NCBI GenBank assembly: GCA_030062745.1
Contig: CP099849.1
Span: 11,320,144-11,384,143, forward strand
Origin: Capitulum mitella
Taxonomy: Eukaryota; Arthropoda; Thecostraca; Pollicipedomorpha; Pollicipedidae
DNA: 64,000 nucleotides
Reading direction: 5' to 3'
Both the position numbers and the translations under genes were made by a program. The notes under the pieces were generated by a model. It worked only from the letters and a program-made list of their open reading frames with translations, was not told the origin of the DNA and ran no database searches. Numbering within the stretch: position 1 is the stretch's first letter; every line of letters begins with the position of its first letter. Of this stretch, positions 43,993 through 56,800 are shown piece after piece.

Positions 43993-46900
43993 GCGCCGCC
44001 CGGCCCCGCGCGCGCACCCCCTTTTCTGTCCGCCTCTGTCGTAGTCTCTGTCGGCAGCAGCCGCGCCCGTCCCCAGGAACAGGATTTGAGTACAGCGCGC
44101 TGCGTCCCCCTCCCCCGTCCCGTTTTTCCCCTGCCGGCGTCCGTATTGCCCGGGAGTGTGGCCGGATGCGGTACTTCTAATGTGATTGTCGCTCGATAGA
44201 TGGCACTACTGCTCACGGCTCGGGTTGGCCGACGGCCTGCTCGCCACTAATGTCCCCGTCACAAACGGACGGGTGCACACCAAAGACGCTGCGCTCGTGA
44301 CGTCGGCGTTCGGCGCGAGCCGGCCACGGAGGGTGACGTCATGTGTGCGCGCGCACGCAGTTTTGGGGTGTTCGCTGCTGCCTCTTCGCTCTCATTTGGT
44401 GTGTGCGTGTTTACGGCGTTTTTAGAGTTATCATTCCGCATCGTAGTGGGACACTGTGGTGTGCTGTTTGATTTTCGTGCTTTTGCGGTGTAGAAGTACT
44501 TGATTACTCAAGCGTTATTATTTCCCTTCCTAATCCAGGAGATAGCTCTAACTATTGCGCCCCGCGGCGCTTAGGTGTTAATATTTCCACGTTCGGCGCT
44601 CCGGCCGGCGGTTGGCGCCGGTCGCGACGCCGTAGGAGTTATTGGTAAAACTGTTGTATTCTTTCCTGGCCGGGCGAAGACCGCCGACCGCCCGGGCAGC
44701 AGGCGCGACGCGACGCCGCGTGGGCCTCGGCCGGCCGCCAGGACAGCGGGGCCGCCCCGCGCGGCCGGCGGCGGCGGGCCACGCGCGCGGCGACGCGGCG
44801 CGCGAGTAGGGGATCCGGCGGACCGGGTCCGCAGTCAGCTAGGCGAGTGCGTCGGTTTTCTGTTCTGTTCGCCTTGTTTCGCCCGGGAGCGCGCCCGACC
44901 TGCGCGCGGCGCGCGGCCGCTCTCTCGGCTCCACCGTTTGGGTTTGGCGCGCGGCGGCCGGCGGACCGCGTCGGACCGGTGTTGATCTCAGGGCGTCCGC
45001 CGCCGGGGCCGGCCGGATTTGTTGTTTCTGGGACTCGGCGCCGCGAGCGCGCGGCCCGGCCCGGCCTGGCGAGCGCGCCCGGCGGCCGGCCGGGCGGCGG
45101 CGCGGGCGGCGCGCCCGTCCTCGGCGCCGGAGACACTGCCGAGTCTCACCAGGAACAAGTACAAACTGCGCAGGCGCGACCGACCGGCCGCGCCAGCCGG
45201 CCGGCGTCGGCGCTTCACCTGGGGCCGCTCTGCCGGCGGTCGTCCGGTCTGCTTCGTTCGTGTTTTGTAGCCTCGGCCAGGGGCGCCGCCGTACCGTGTA
45301 CGGCGGCCGCCGCACGGACGCTCTCCGGGCACGCACGGCCCACGCCGGGCAGGCGGCGCCGCGGCGCGCGCAGCCGCAGCCGCCCGCCGGCGTCCGCACG
45401 GAGGGCAGACCGACTGGGCGTCCCGACACTCTAGGAGGCCGCGACCTGGGCGGCCGACTTATCATTTTTGTACGTGATCTTGCAAACCGCTGTACTGTGG
45501 GGCGACGGCGGCAGCGGCCGTCGGACGTGATCAAACAGCTGTATATCTTCTGATCGTAGCGGAGACTGCGGGCCTGCCGAAGGTTCGGCGTGCTGCTGAA
45601 ATACAAGGAAAGAATATGATACCAAAACTCGGGTTTTCGCGCTTGGTAAGCGTGGTGTGTACCAGGATAACAGGAATGCGACCACATCACGGTGATCACA
45701 AACCTGTCACCGGGTTTCTAAGCATGCATGGCAAAAAAGACCGGCCAGACATTAACATGGCAGCACATTGAGGAATAAGACCGATGATAACAGCGGGATT
45801 ACCCAGGGGAAAAGGCAAATTGACATCCCACAGTGTGCGCTCGGCCCCCTTTTTTCTGTCCCGAACTCCCGAACACTTGTTTTGCTCGGCGTGTTAAGCA
45901 TTGTCTTGGTCAGCACACTTGCAGTCAACGTTTTCCCAGAATGACGTCACGGATCCGTGAAGGAAGACTTACGAGCGGTGGTCACGCCAGCTATCATGCC
46001 GGACCGTACCCTGTTGTTCCCGACGTGTCCGGCGGCCACGTCTCCGGTCGTCACCAGTTCGCTGAACAGCCGTCGTCCATCGTGCGGTTCTGGCGTTATG
46101 TCGGCCGCATTGGGACCAAGTACGGAGACCAAGACCAGGCCCTGCGGCGAACTGCGCCTCATGCTGGGACCAGGTCAGCACCACTCTGCCACTCTCGGAG
46201 TCTCATCGCTTAGTGTCATTAGTAAGTGGGTGAGGGCCAATCCGCATATACCATTCGGGGGAAATAACATGCTGCGAATACTCTGTTAGGCGAGGACTTT
46301 TTAACCACTTCTGACGCCTGTCGTGCGACCGAGAGTGACGATCAGTGTTGGAAACCGGGTTTTTCTTCCTGGTGTTGGAGTACAAATTGTATTTTGGAGT
46401 ATAAAATGTTATGCGATTATGCGAGAAACATGGACTAACTAGGTGCTTTGCAAGCATATGTGGCCGGTAGGGACGGATCCAGTGGCTCCGTTTGGCGGGG
46501 GCAAACCAGTTTCCAGAGTCTACATGGTAGGTCAACGGAGTCGTTGACCGGTGGGAGGAGGAGGGAGGGAAGGCGGCTGGCCGTGGGTTCGGAGCGTACT
46601 TCAGCGGCCGCCGAGTACGATGAATGGTAAATCATCACCCGGGAGCAGACAGGAAGCTGGGAAACTTCAAACCCTGGTTGAGTAGGAATACCCACGTCTT
46701 TTGGGGGAGGAGGTAAATGACCATTATGGAGTACGATATTTGTCTTGGAGTACAAGTTTTTTGGTGCTCCTTGACACCAGAAAACGACAGTTTTTCCAAC
46801 ACTGGTGAAGATAGCTCATGTTCGCTCGCAATGACCTAGGAAGTGTTTCTTACGTGCTTTCAAATCAGTCTTTGGCCAGATTTGCAAAGCCCACGGTTAG

Positions 46901-47593
46901 CTGGCTGCTGGCCGCCCGATTACGCCTAGTTCGCACGCTTTAATAAATAACATCGACTGTTGTCAAAGGTTAGCAATGGGAAACCACTGTCACGATCGAT
47001 TTCAGCGTGAATACATACCGGCGATTTTTAATATCCGAAACAATGTCTGCCATTTTTGGCGAAAGGCCGCCGGTTGGATATCGCCCTCGCCCCCCCCCCC
47101 AGCCGGCCATCGCTCCAGTTCAAAACGTCTGGCGCCAGGAACACCACAGCGGGCCGGCAGCTCTCTGTGTATTATCACGGAAATACAAAACACCGGCGCC
47201 CACCTGTCGGCCACGGTGCGGCGCCGCTCAAGGCACGTGACACGGACGGTCCGATTCAGATCCGCACACGCGGACCACGGCAACCGCCGCAAGGCGGTCC
47301 GGGCCACGCAGCCCGCGGGCGACGCGGCCACTCACCCCTCTCGGATATAACAGCTTGGTCATGCGCGAGGCGGGCGCCGCGCCGCCCCCGCCATCTACCG
47401 CCGCAGCGGGGAACCAGCGCGGCGCCCGGACTCTCCGTAACGCGCGTCAACAAGTCACGCAGGCAACAAACGCGTATGGCACAGCGGTAGGCGGCGCAGC
47501 GAGAGCGCGGCGGCCGCGGCGCGCGGCAGCCGCGGCCCGGCTGGCGCGCGCCGGCGGTATCACAGATGAGCGGCGGGGGGAGGGCCAGCGGCG
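43993..47593. other. Convergent intergenic / 3'-UTR region between bel and the formin
   Basis: The plus-strand helicase and minus-strand formin end here 3.6 kb apart. 44.55-45.45 kb is an extremely GC-rich, CpG-dense block, open in several frames but with no recognisable protein. 45.5-47.0 kb is lower in GC. No separate gene is supported. Confidence 0.5.
46939..46947. promoter_or_regulatory. Candidate bidirectional poly(A) signal
   Basis: The sequence TTTAATAAA gives AATAAA on the plus strand (46942-46947) and ATTAAA on the minus strand (46939-46944). It could serve the 3' ends of both converging genes, although it is 2.9 kb from the helicase stop. This is inference only. Confidence 0.3.
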
Positions 47594-47809
47594 TCACACG
47601 TCCAGCGGGTCCAGGGTGCGCGACAGGCGGGCCGTCTCGGCGCGCTTGCGCTGGCTGCGGCGGACAGCGTCGGCGCGCCGGTACGGCTCGTTCTTGAGGC
47701 CGAGCAGGATGTCCTCGAGCGCGCCGTGGTACACCTCCTCCTGGCCGAGCAGCTTCTTCTCGCGCAGGCCTCCGCGCGCGCGCGACTCCAGCTCGTGGAT
47801 CACCTCGGC
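47594..47809 (-). CDS. Frl: Frl last exon (DAD tail and stop)
   Basis: 71 codons plus [59 protein letters not shown], ending [10 protein letters not shown]. The LEDILLGL core plus basic cluster is a diaphanous autoregulatory domain, which normally folds back on the N-terminal half to inhibit the formin. Acceptor CGCCGCCAG. Confidence 0.95.
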   Translation of the reverse strand, partial: AEVIHELESRARGGLREKKLLGQEEVYHGALEDILLGLKNEPYRRADAVRRSQRKRAETARLSRTLDPLDV

Positions 47810-50800
47810 CTGGCGGCGGCAGAGGGGAGCCGGTCAGACGGCGGCAGCGCACGGCACGTGGACAGGGAACACAGGGTTTGCGGGAGGCAGTGGAGTGGGG
47901 TTAACGCTTTCACCCCGAGAGAATCAGACGCTACTGGGTCGGAAGAGGGACGAATACAACCACAGCCTCGAACAGACGGCTTTGTGGGCCCCCAGTGTGG
48001 CTGCTAGTGACGCGGAACAATATATGGAGACCCCCAGTGTGGCTGCTAGTGACGTGGAACATCATATGGAGACCCCCAATGTGGAGGCAGGCTGCTAGTG
48101 ACGCGGAACAACATATGGAGACCCCCCAGTGTGGAGGCAGGCTGCTAGTGATGCGGAAAAAAAACACATGGAAGCTGGCGAATGACAGATGGGATATGCT
48201 GTCTCAGGCGGGAGAGAACCCACTAGCGCCTTGCTGGGCGCCACAAAACAAAACAAGTGAAACAAGACGACGGCGGCCGTCGAGTCGAACATGTGCCTCG
48301 TCGCGTCGAAGATGCCTCACACGTCGCGTGATGCCTCATTTTCACGCTGGCCCGAGAGACGACAGTGATGTGTGGCAGGCAAAGGCAAGCACGAGCAAAA
48401 ACATGCATTCACCGATGAGGACGAGCGTTGACACCACCTCGCCTCCGTATGTGTTATGAGCCAGCGAGCAGTTTCCAGACCCGTGTTTAGTGCTCTGGTC
48501 CTGCGTTCACGTGTGACACGACCAGAAGTGGCCGAGGACCTGTGGTTCGATTTCCCTTAACGCAAGCATTTAGCTGAACTTTCACTTAGTACGGTGTGCG
48601 CGAAAAGCCAGGAATGCAGACTGGGGAAGGCTGTTGGGGGTGGTGTGCGATGCGAGGCCTCCGTAAAGCCATGTCAGTCGGGTTGAGACCCGCACCGTAG
48701 CCAGACTAGTACAGGGTTGCGCCAAGCCGTAGCCGACATCGCCGAACACCACCGTTAGCGGTCTCGTCGCGCACCCGTTTGGCTACGGCTTGGGCCTAAC
48801 CCAACTCACGCGACATTTTCACCGGACGACGGCGACAGGCGCAAGTGCAGCTTCAAACACCTGCCGACAGGTGGCCAGAACGACGCGGCGTGACCGTAAG
48901 CAACTGAGGCGTGCGAGATACAGTGACAGAGGTGCTGGATGTGTCTTGCCTGAGCCCCCTGTGCACGGTGAATCGCGGGCCCGACTCGACTCGTGATGCT
49001 ACGAGGCGCCAAAGGCAAGCCACCGGCGCCGTCTGACCGTGGTAACCACAGCGATAAGCAACGTCAACACACACTATTTCCGCATTTCTCCTGGACAGTG
49101 AAAGCATCACAAAGGCAGGTACACCAAACGACTGAAAATGTTCACACTGAGGAGAGCAGCAGCAGCCGAGTGGCGGAGTCCCCAAGCGTTCCTGAATCCG
49201 CACCGACCTGCTGCTTTTTCGTGTTGATCTTGTTGCGTTTGACGACGTTGGCCACATTGTTGTTGTCGCTCCTCGCCGCCGCCGCCTCCAGTTTTCGTCG
49301 CTGCTCGTTCTCTTTCTCCACCGTCTGTCGGCCGTTAGTCGTCAGCTGAGAGCCGAGCCACGCAGAGGCCATAGCGCAACAGACACGGAGCAATTCGTTG
49401 TCCAGCGCTGCTGCTGTATACGTCTTTATTTGACAGGTCTTCCGGTGAACGCGACGTCAAGCGTCCGACGCCCGCAAAGCTCGGAGCGGTTATATTACAT
49501 AACAGCACCGCTTTCGCGACAAATGTTGCTCATATAAGACGAAGACTCCGCGTACCGCCGGTTGTTATTGGACGACTGACTGTGACGTCAGCAGGCATTC
49601 ATCAGCTGATCTGTTGTGTCATTGTCGGTAACTAGATATAGAGGTGGTGTATTACAGATGGAAAGTGAATGTTGTTTGTTATGAAAATACTGTTTTCCGC
49701 GATAATGGTATGTCCAATACGGGACAAACGTTGAAAACAGGGGGTTTTGGGTGGGGTTAATTTTCTATATCGCAACAGGGGGGTTTAGGGAGTTTTTTCG
49801 TACCCGACCAGTGACTGCTAACGGTGTTATCGGTGGCTAGGCGGTGGCGGTGCTATGTGTGAATGTTGTGTTCGACGATATTGGTATGTCCAATACGGGA
49901 TAAACGCTGGGAACGGGGGGTTTGGGTGGGGTTAATTTTGTATATTGGGACAAGGGCTTTTCCGGACCGGCGATTGGTACCGGTGTTATCAGTAGCCGGG
50001 CGGTGGCCGTGCAATATGTGAATGCTGTGGTCGGCGATATTGGTATGTCCAATACGGGATAAACGCTGGGAACAGGGGATTTGGGTGGGGTTAATTTTCT
50101 ATATCGGAACAGGAGCTCTTCCGGACCGGTGATTACTACCGATGTTATCGGTGGCCGGGCGGCGGCCATGCTATATGTGAATGCAGTATTCTGCGATAAT
50201 GGTATGCACAACAGGAGATAAACTCTGGGAACAGGGGGGTTTGGGTGGGGCTTATTTTCTACATCGGAACAGGGAGCTTCAGGGGGCTTTTCTATAGCGG
50301 GCCGGTAATTGCTACCGGTGCTATCGGTGGCCTGGCGGTGGCCGTAAAACTATAGGAATTGTAGACTGGTTTTCCACATTAAACCAGCGGGATGGGTGAA
50401 CTAGGATATTCCGCCACCTTCCATTAACTGGGATTAACACTGTTTATGGGGCGTAAGGCTATCTTATACCGCGGCCGAAGCGCGGTATAAGATACTAGAG
50501 GCCACAGGCCGATGAAGGGTGCGATTGGTCTTGGCTCTTTCCAACACTTAAGGTAGATTAGGTTAGGTTGGTAAGGTTAGGTTAGGTTAGGTTAGGTTAG
50601 GTAAGGTTAGGTTAGGTTGGGTTAGGTTAGGCTAGGTTAGGCCAGGTTAGGTTAAGTTGGTAAGATTAGATTAGGTTAGGTTAGGTTTTGTTAGGTTAGG
50701 TTGGTAAGGTTAGGTTAGGTTAGGTTAGGTTAGGTTTTGTTAAGTTAGGTTGGTATGATTAGGTTGGTAAGGTTAGGTTAGGTTAGGTTAGGTTAGGTTA

Positions 50801-53800
50801 GGTTAGTTTAGGTTGGTAAGGTTAGGTTAGGTTAGGTTAGGTTGGGTTTTGTTAGGTTAGTTTGGTAAGGTTAGGTTAGGTTAGGTTAGGTTAGGATAGG
50901 GTAGGTTAGGTTAGGTTAGGTTAAATTAGGTTAGGTCTGTAAGGTTAGGTTAGGTTAAGTGATGTTAGGTTGGGGTAGAGTGCGGGAAAATATAGCTTCC
51001 TGTATTTGATATCTTTGAGATATTTTTTATTTCTTTTTCTGTTTAGTAATTAAGCATGTTTTTATTTTTCATTTTTATTAATTAAACATCTTTTCACTTT
51101 TCCATATCATTTTTTATTAAAATTGCATGTCTTAATATTTTACTTATATTTCCGGTTCATTCTATATCTATACTTTTGGATCATTTCACTGCTACATTGG
51201 ATTGCCATTTCAGCCTTTTCCTTTATTAAATTCCCACTAACATAATGTATCTATTGCATTCTGTTCCCCTATCTTGTTAATTATCTATTCAGTTTCATTA
51301 GGAAACATGTAAGTTAATGGTCTTATATATCGATACCACCCAGTGAACAGGACTGAGGATTACAACCCATCTCTACTTTTGATGGGACAGCAACATAAAT
51401 GGCGTCTCAGACGGCAGGAAGGAGTGAGCGGTGCATTATTGAAATGCTGTTTCCATGGAAATTACAATCTTTACATGTCGGGAATGACTTTTTCACGTAA
51501 CAAGACTACATATTCTGCGTTGTAAGTATAGTTTTTCCTCAATATCGTAATCGTCACGCAGCCGGTGCGAAATGGACCGGTGACCCTCGGAGCGCTTTAG
51601 CTTTCAGCATGGCGCATGGCACTTTGACGCCATGTGAAGTCACCAAATCAGTGCCGAAAACCATGACACGGAGCTCCCATCTGCAACGTGCAATCAGTCA
51701 AAAGCGAGACGACCGCATGTCCAGGTTTCAGCCCCGAGTCGCCAGTCTCGGCCACGGACGAGCCCAGCAGCGGCGGGCCCTCACCTGGAACGCCTTGACG
51801 AAGCGGCTGATCGCGGCGAAGAACGTGGTGGTGTTGGTGGTGCGCGTGCTCTCGCCGAAGTGCTCCACGGCGCGGCTGAACGCCTCCTGAGCCGAGGTGC
51901 ACTCCGCGCGGACTCGGCTGAACGTCCGACGCCGGGTCAAAGCAGGGCAGGTCAAGCCAGGTCAACTCAGGTCAGATCAGGTCAGGTCAGGTCGTTCCAG
52001 GCCAGGCCAGGCCAGACTAGGTCTGGTCAGGTTCAGTCAGGTCAGGTTGTTCCAGGCCAGGCCAGGCCAGGCCAGGCCAGGCCAGGTCAGGTCAGGTCCG
52101 AGTCTTGATAAGATCAGGGTCGGGCTACGGTCATATAGTCAAGCGAGGGCAACAGTAACTGCTGAAATGACCGGCGAAACCGATACTGGTGGTGACAAGC
52201 AATAGGATATCATGCTGTTTCCTGTGATTTATATTCGTATATCCCCCCTCCAAACGAACTTTATCCTGCATGCAATAGGCGGACGACGCCCGTATGTCCT
52301 GGCTCACTGTAGGCATCGACCACGCTGAAAATGTCTCATTTGCCCCCGCGATCGAAAACAGCCCAATATCACCCAGTGTCCTCATAACGAGCCGGAGCTA
52401 GCAGTCCTTTACCCTGTCTGGCGAGTTGACGACAACGACTCGGACACCAAGCCGCACCCGTCCCCCAGCGCAGTCGGCGGCCGGGCCTCACCGCAACTTG
52501 TCCTCGGCGTTAGCCAGGAAGTCCCGCAGCACCACCTTCATGGCCTCGTCCTTGACGTTCTGGCGGACGAAACCCTCGCGCCGTGCCGCCTCCATGCCCT
52601 TCTCCAGCTCCTGCACGTCCGCCACGATGTTCTCCAGCGAAACTGCACCAACCGCAGGCGCGGCGTCACTCTTACGTCACGTCCCCGGCCATACCGCGCT
52701 GCTAGCGGAGCCTCGTCGGCGGTCGGAACGTTTCCTTCACGCCCAACTGCCAGGCTACGAACAGCAGAGTCCAGACAATGCGCAACCCAACGAACAAACG
52801 AAACCACGGTACGACTCGACCACGTCATGAGACGGGATACGCATACAATGACAGTGGAAGGACGCCCATTTTGAAAGCGGAAATAAATTTTAAGCCAGCA
52901 ACTTGAAAAAACTTGTCACGTTTCATGGGCACAATCTTGTGTAACGTATCCATTCACGAAACAAGCATAGGCCTTGCCAGCGTCCGGCCCTGCTACGGCA
53001 GAGCCAGCCGAGGTCACGGTCCCGTTGGCCGGTCAGCTCACCCTGCGCCGCCCTCTCCACGTAAGTCAGCTCCGAGTCGAAGCCGACCGCCTCCGGCACG
53101 CGCTCGTGGATCGTCTGCGCGATATAGTGCAGCAGGCAGCGTCGCTTGTCCGACGACTTGGTGTCTGTCAGGTTGTCCAGCGACTGCAGCTTGAACCCGT
53201 ACGCCGGGCCGCGCTTGGCGCTGTTCATGTAGTTCCCGAACGCCAGGATCACCTCGAGCACGCGCCGGAACCGCTTCGAGCTGCACATCGAGTTAGAGGC
53301 GGCCACCACCGCGTGGATTTGCTGCAACGCAGATGACAGCACCGTTAGAGATTCGAAAAAACGAACCAGCTTCGGCGGTTTATCGGTGAGCTACGTGTCT
53401 CAATGTGACGGCAACAGCAGGATTGCCGTGTGCCGGGGAAATTTCTCTAAGACCCATTTGACGAGGCAACGGGCAGATAATACATGTTTTACAATTTATC
53501 ACTGTCCGACATTTTAAGTCAGATGATATTCCTTGCGCACAGCAGAATGGATTCTCTTAACCCAGTTGCGTTGACCACTGACCGGCTGTATGAGGTGTAT
53601 ATTGTCGAAGAAGTTGCCCATGTAGGCCATGACGGAGAGCTTGTTGGCGAGTCGTTCCACCTTGGACAGGTGGATCAGGTACTGATCCTCGTCAGTCAGC
53701 GCCGACACGTCCTTCTTGTCGGCCTCGTACTGGCGGTACGCCTTCGTCTGACGGCCGCCGGGGGACGCTGTCATCGGGGAGCCAGGAGGAACAGCCACGG

Positions 53801-56800
53801 GGCGACGGCGGGGAGGAAGGAGACACAGTCACTGGGGACGGCGGGGAGGAAGGAGACACAGTCACGGGGGACGGCGGGGAGGCAGGAGACACAGTCACGG
53901 GGGATGGCGGGGAGGCAGGAGACAGTCACGGGGGACGGCGGGGAGGCAAGAGACACAGCCACGGGGGAAGGCGGGGAGGCAGGAGACACAGTCACGGGGC
54001 GACGGCGGGGAGGCAGGAGACACAGTCACGGGGGACGGCGGGGAGGCAGGAGACACAGCCACGGGGGACGGCGGAAAGGTAGGGGCCACGGCCGGGGGAT
54101 GGCACAGTCGATCCAGGGGGACACACCGCCAAGAGACCGAAGGATACATATTTGCGGCGACACATGGCCGAAACACCGGCAGATGACAAGCAGAACAAAA
54201 CAGGTCTACCAACGAATTTACACAACTGGCTGTTCTCATTTCATGACAATGACAATGAGCTACTCTTCAAGATCTCTCTGACGGCCCTAACCTCTTCTTC
54301 CGTGGGTACCATCCTCTGCAGCAGCTCCACCATCTCCAGTGGTAGCTCCTTCAAGCTCAGCAGGTTGATAGCCCTGACGACTTCTTCCACGGGCCGGTCT
54401 AGCTTCCTCCGAGATATTGCTGTGGTGGAAAACAATACGCATAAACACCCTGGTAGAACCCGCACAATTTCAGACACATAATAATCGCCGCAATGACCGG
54501 TTCGTCATGTTGAGCTATTACAACCCGAACCTGCTTCTTTGATGGCCGATGCTGACTGAGCCTACGGCTTTCCAGAGTCTTCAGCCATGTCCACGATCTT
54601 CTCACAGACCCAGCCTCCTGTCCTCCGTCTGGTGTCGACCGTACCCAGACCTTCCCCTGTCGTCAGCCGGACAATCAACGTCCTGAGACTGATCCATGTT
54701 CCTCAGTCACGCGTGCGCCCTCCTCCGACAGACTTACGCTCCTCAGCCGGGCATCGATCGTCTCCAGACTAACCTGTGCTCCTCTGCTGAGCTTCAATCG
54801 CCCTCACACTAATCAGTATTCATCAGCTGGGCCTTAGTCGTCCTCAAATTAACCCATGTTCTTCTGCTGGGCATCAATCGTCTCCAGACTAACCGATGTT
54901 CCTCTGCTGGGTATCCGTCATTCTCAAACTAACCAATACATAACAACTGGACATCAGTCGTCCTCAAACTGACCTATGTTTCACTGCTGGGTATCAGTCG
55001 TCCTCAAATTAACCTATGTTCCCCTCCTGGGTATCAGTCGTCCTCAAATTAACCTATGTTCGTCCGCTGGGTATCGGTCGTCCTCAAACTAAGCTATGTT
55101 CCTCTGGTGGGTATCAGTCGTCCTCAAATTAACCTATGTTCCCCTTCTGGGTATCAGTCGTCCTCAAATTAACCTATGTTCGTCCGCTGATATCGTCGTC
55201 CAAAAATTTCAAGTTCCTCTGTTCTGGGTATCAGTCGTCCTCAAATTAACCTATGTTCGTCCGCTGGGTATCGGTCGTCCTCAAACTAAGCTATGTTCCT
55301 CTGCTGGGTATCAGTCGTCCTCAAATTAACCTATGTTTCCCTGCTGGGTATCAGTCGTCCTCAAATTAACCTATGTTCGTCCGCAGGGTATCGGCCGTCC
55401 TCAAACTAAGCTATGTTCCTCTGCTGGGTATCAGTCGTCCTGAAACTAACCCATATTCATCAGCAGGACATTAATCGTCCTCCCACTAACCTATCTTCCC
55501 CAGCTATGCATTTATCGTCCTCCCACTAATCTATCTACTTCAGCTGGACATCACCGGTCTTCCGACTGACCTATGTTCCTCAGCCGGGTGTGCTCCAGCA
55601 AGGAGGTCTTCTCGGGCCGCTTCATCCGCTTGCTGCCGAGCGTCGTCAGGCCGTCCACGGAGTCGGCTGCGCCGTTCGCCAACAGGCTCGTGCCAATCTT
55701 GAAGTTCTCCTCGAAGTCGCCGAAGTCGATGACGTTGAGTAGCTTGTCGTCGTCCAGCTCGTTGAAGACGGTGCCACGGACCTGTAGCGTACGGGAGACT
55801 CACAATAACCCATAGGTAAGACAACACTTCACAGAACAATGGCGAGTACATGACATGACATGCCTCAGGGGCGCCAAAACATGCGTTTGCAAAGAAAACG
55901 CAAGTGCAAGACTTCAAGCATTCCCTTGAAGTCTTGGCGAGAACTCAACCAAACAGCCGATGCAGGGAAGACATCGGGTGCCTTCCCCAGCCGTTCACGC
56001 CCGTCCGAACGGTGGCAACGGTGGCTCGGGAGTTCCGACCCCGCGGCGGCCCCTCTCCAGCGCCCCAACCGGCCCCGTACCCACCTGGTTGGGCTTAAGC
56101 GCGATCCAGTTGAGCGTGGGCAGTTTGTACTTGGTCTGCAGGCGGCGTTTGATGGTCAGCGAGCTGTCGGCCGGCAGCTGCAGCTGGCCGGGCGGCGGCG
56201 GCGGAGGAGGCGGACCACCTCGACCCGGCAGCGACGGGCGGCGGCGGAGGTGGCGGAGGGGGCGGCGGAGGGGGCGGAGGCGGCGGAGGAGGCGGGGGCG
56301 CTGCGGCCGCCGCCGGCTGCGCTGAGGCCGCCGCCGCCGTCGCCGACCCGCCACCCTCAGCCGTCGGCCGCGGCAGCGTCTTGGACAGCGTCTCCAGCTC
56401 CTGGATCTTGGTCTCCAGCATGGACTGGCGTCGCTGCGACTCCTCCTCCTTCTCGGTGACGGCGCGTCGCAGCGTGGTCACCTCCTCCGTGAACTGGCGA
56501 TAGGGGACGCCACCGGCGTCACACGGACAGCGATGGTCACCGAACTCCAGCCTCAATGGCTGGCACTGCGGCGTGCGTCACGCGCCGTCAGATCGTCACG
56601 TCACGGCGTCACGTCACGCACGTCAGATCGTCGCCACACCGGCTCAGAACTACGGCAGGAGCAGCCGCCGCAGGGCAGTACAGGAAGCCTACACGACGAA
56701 ATGAGCGACAAACAACGCCCAGGACGTTGATGTGTACATAATATACCCAGCATAGGCGAAGCGACCTGAACACAATGTTAAACAATTGCACTTGCAACCA

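Noticed and set aside
44575..45434. Long GC-rich open frames on both strands
   Set aside because: High GC removes stops. The residue composition is Arg/Ala/Gly/Pro noise with no domain or splice signals.
53484..54281. 265-codon Gly/Arg/His-rich plus-strand protein
   Set aside because: It is the antisense of formin exon i plus the 33-bp array; there is no family match.
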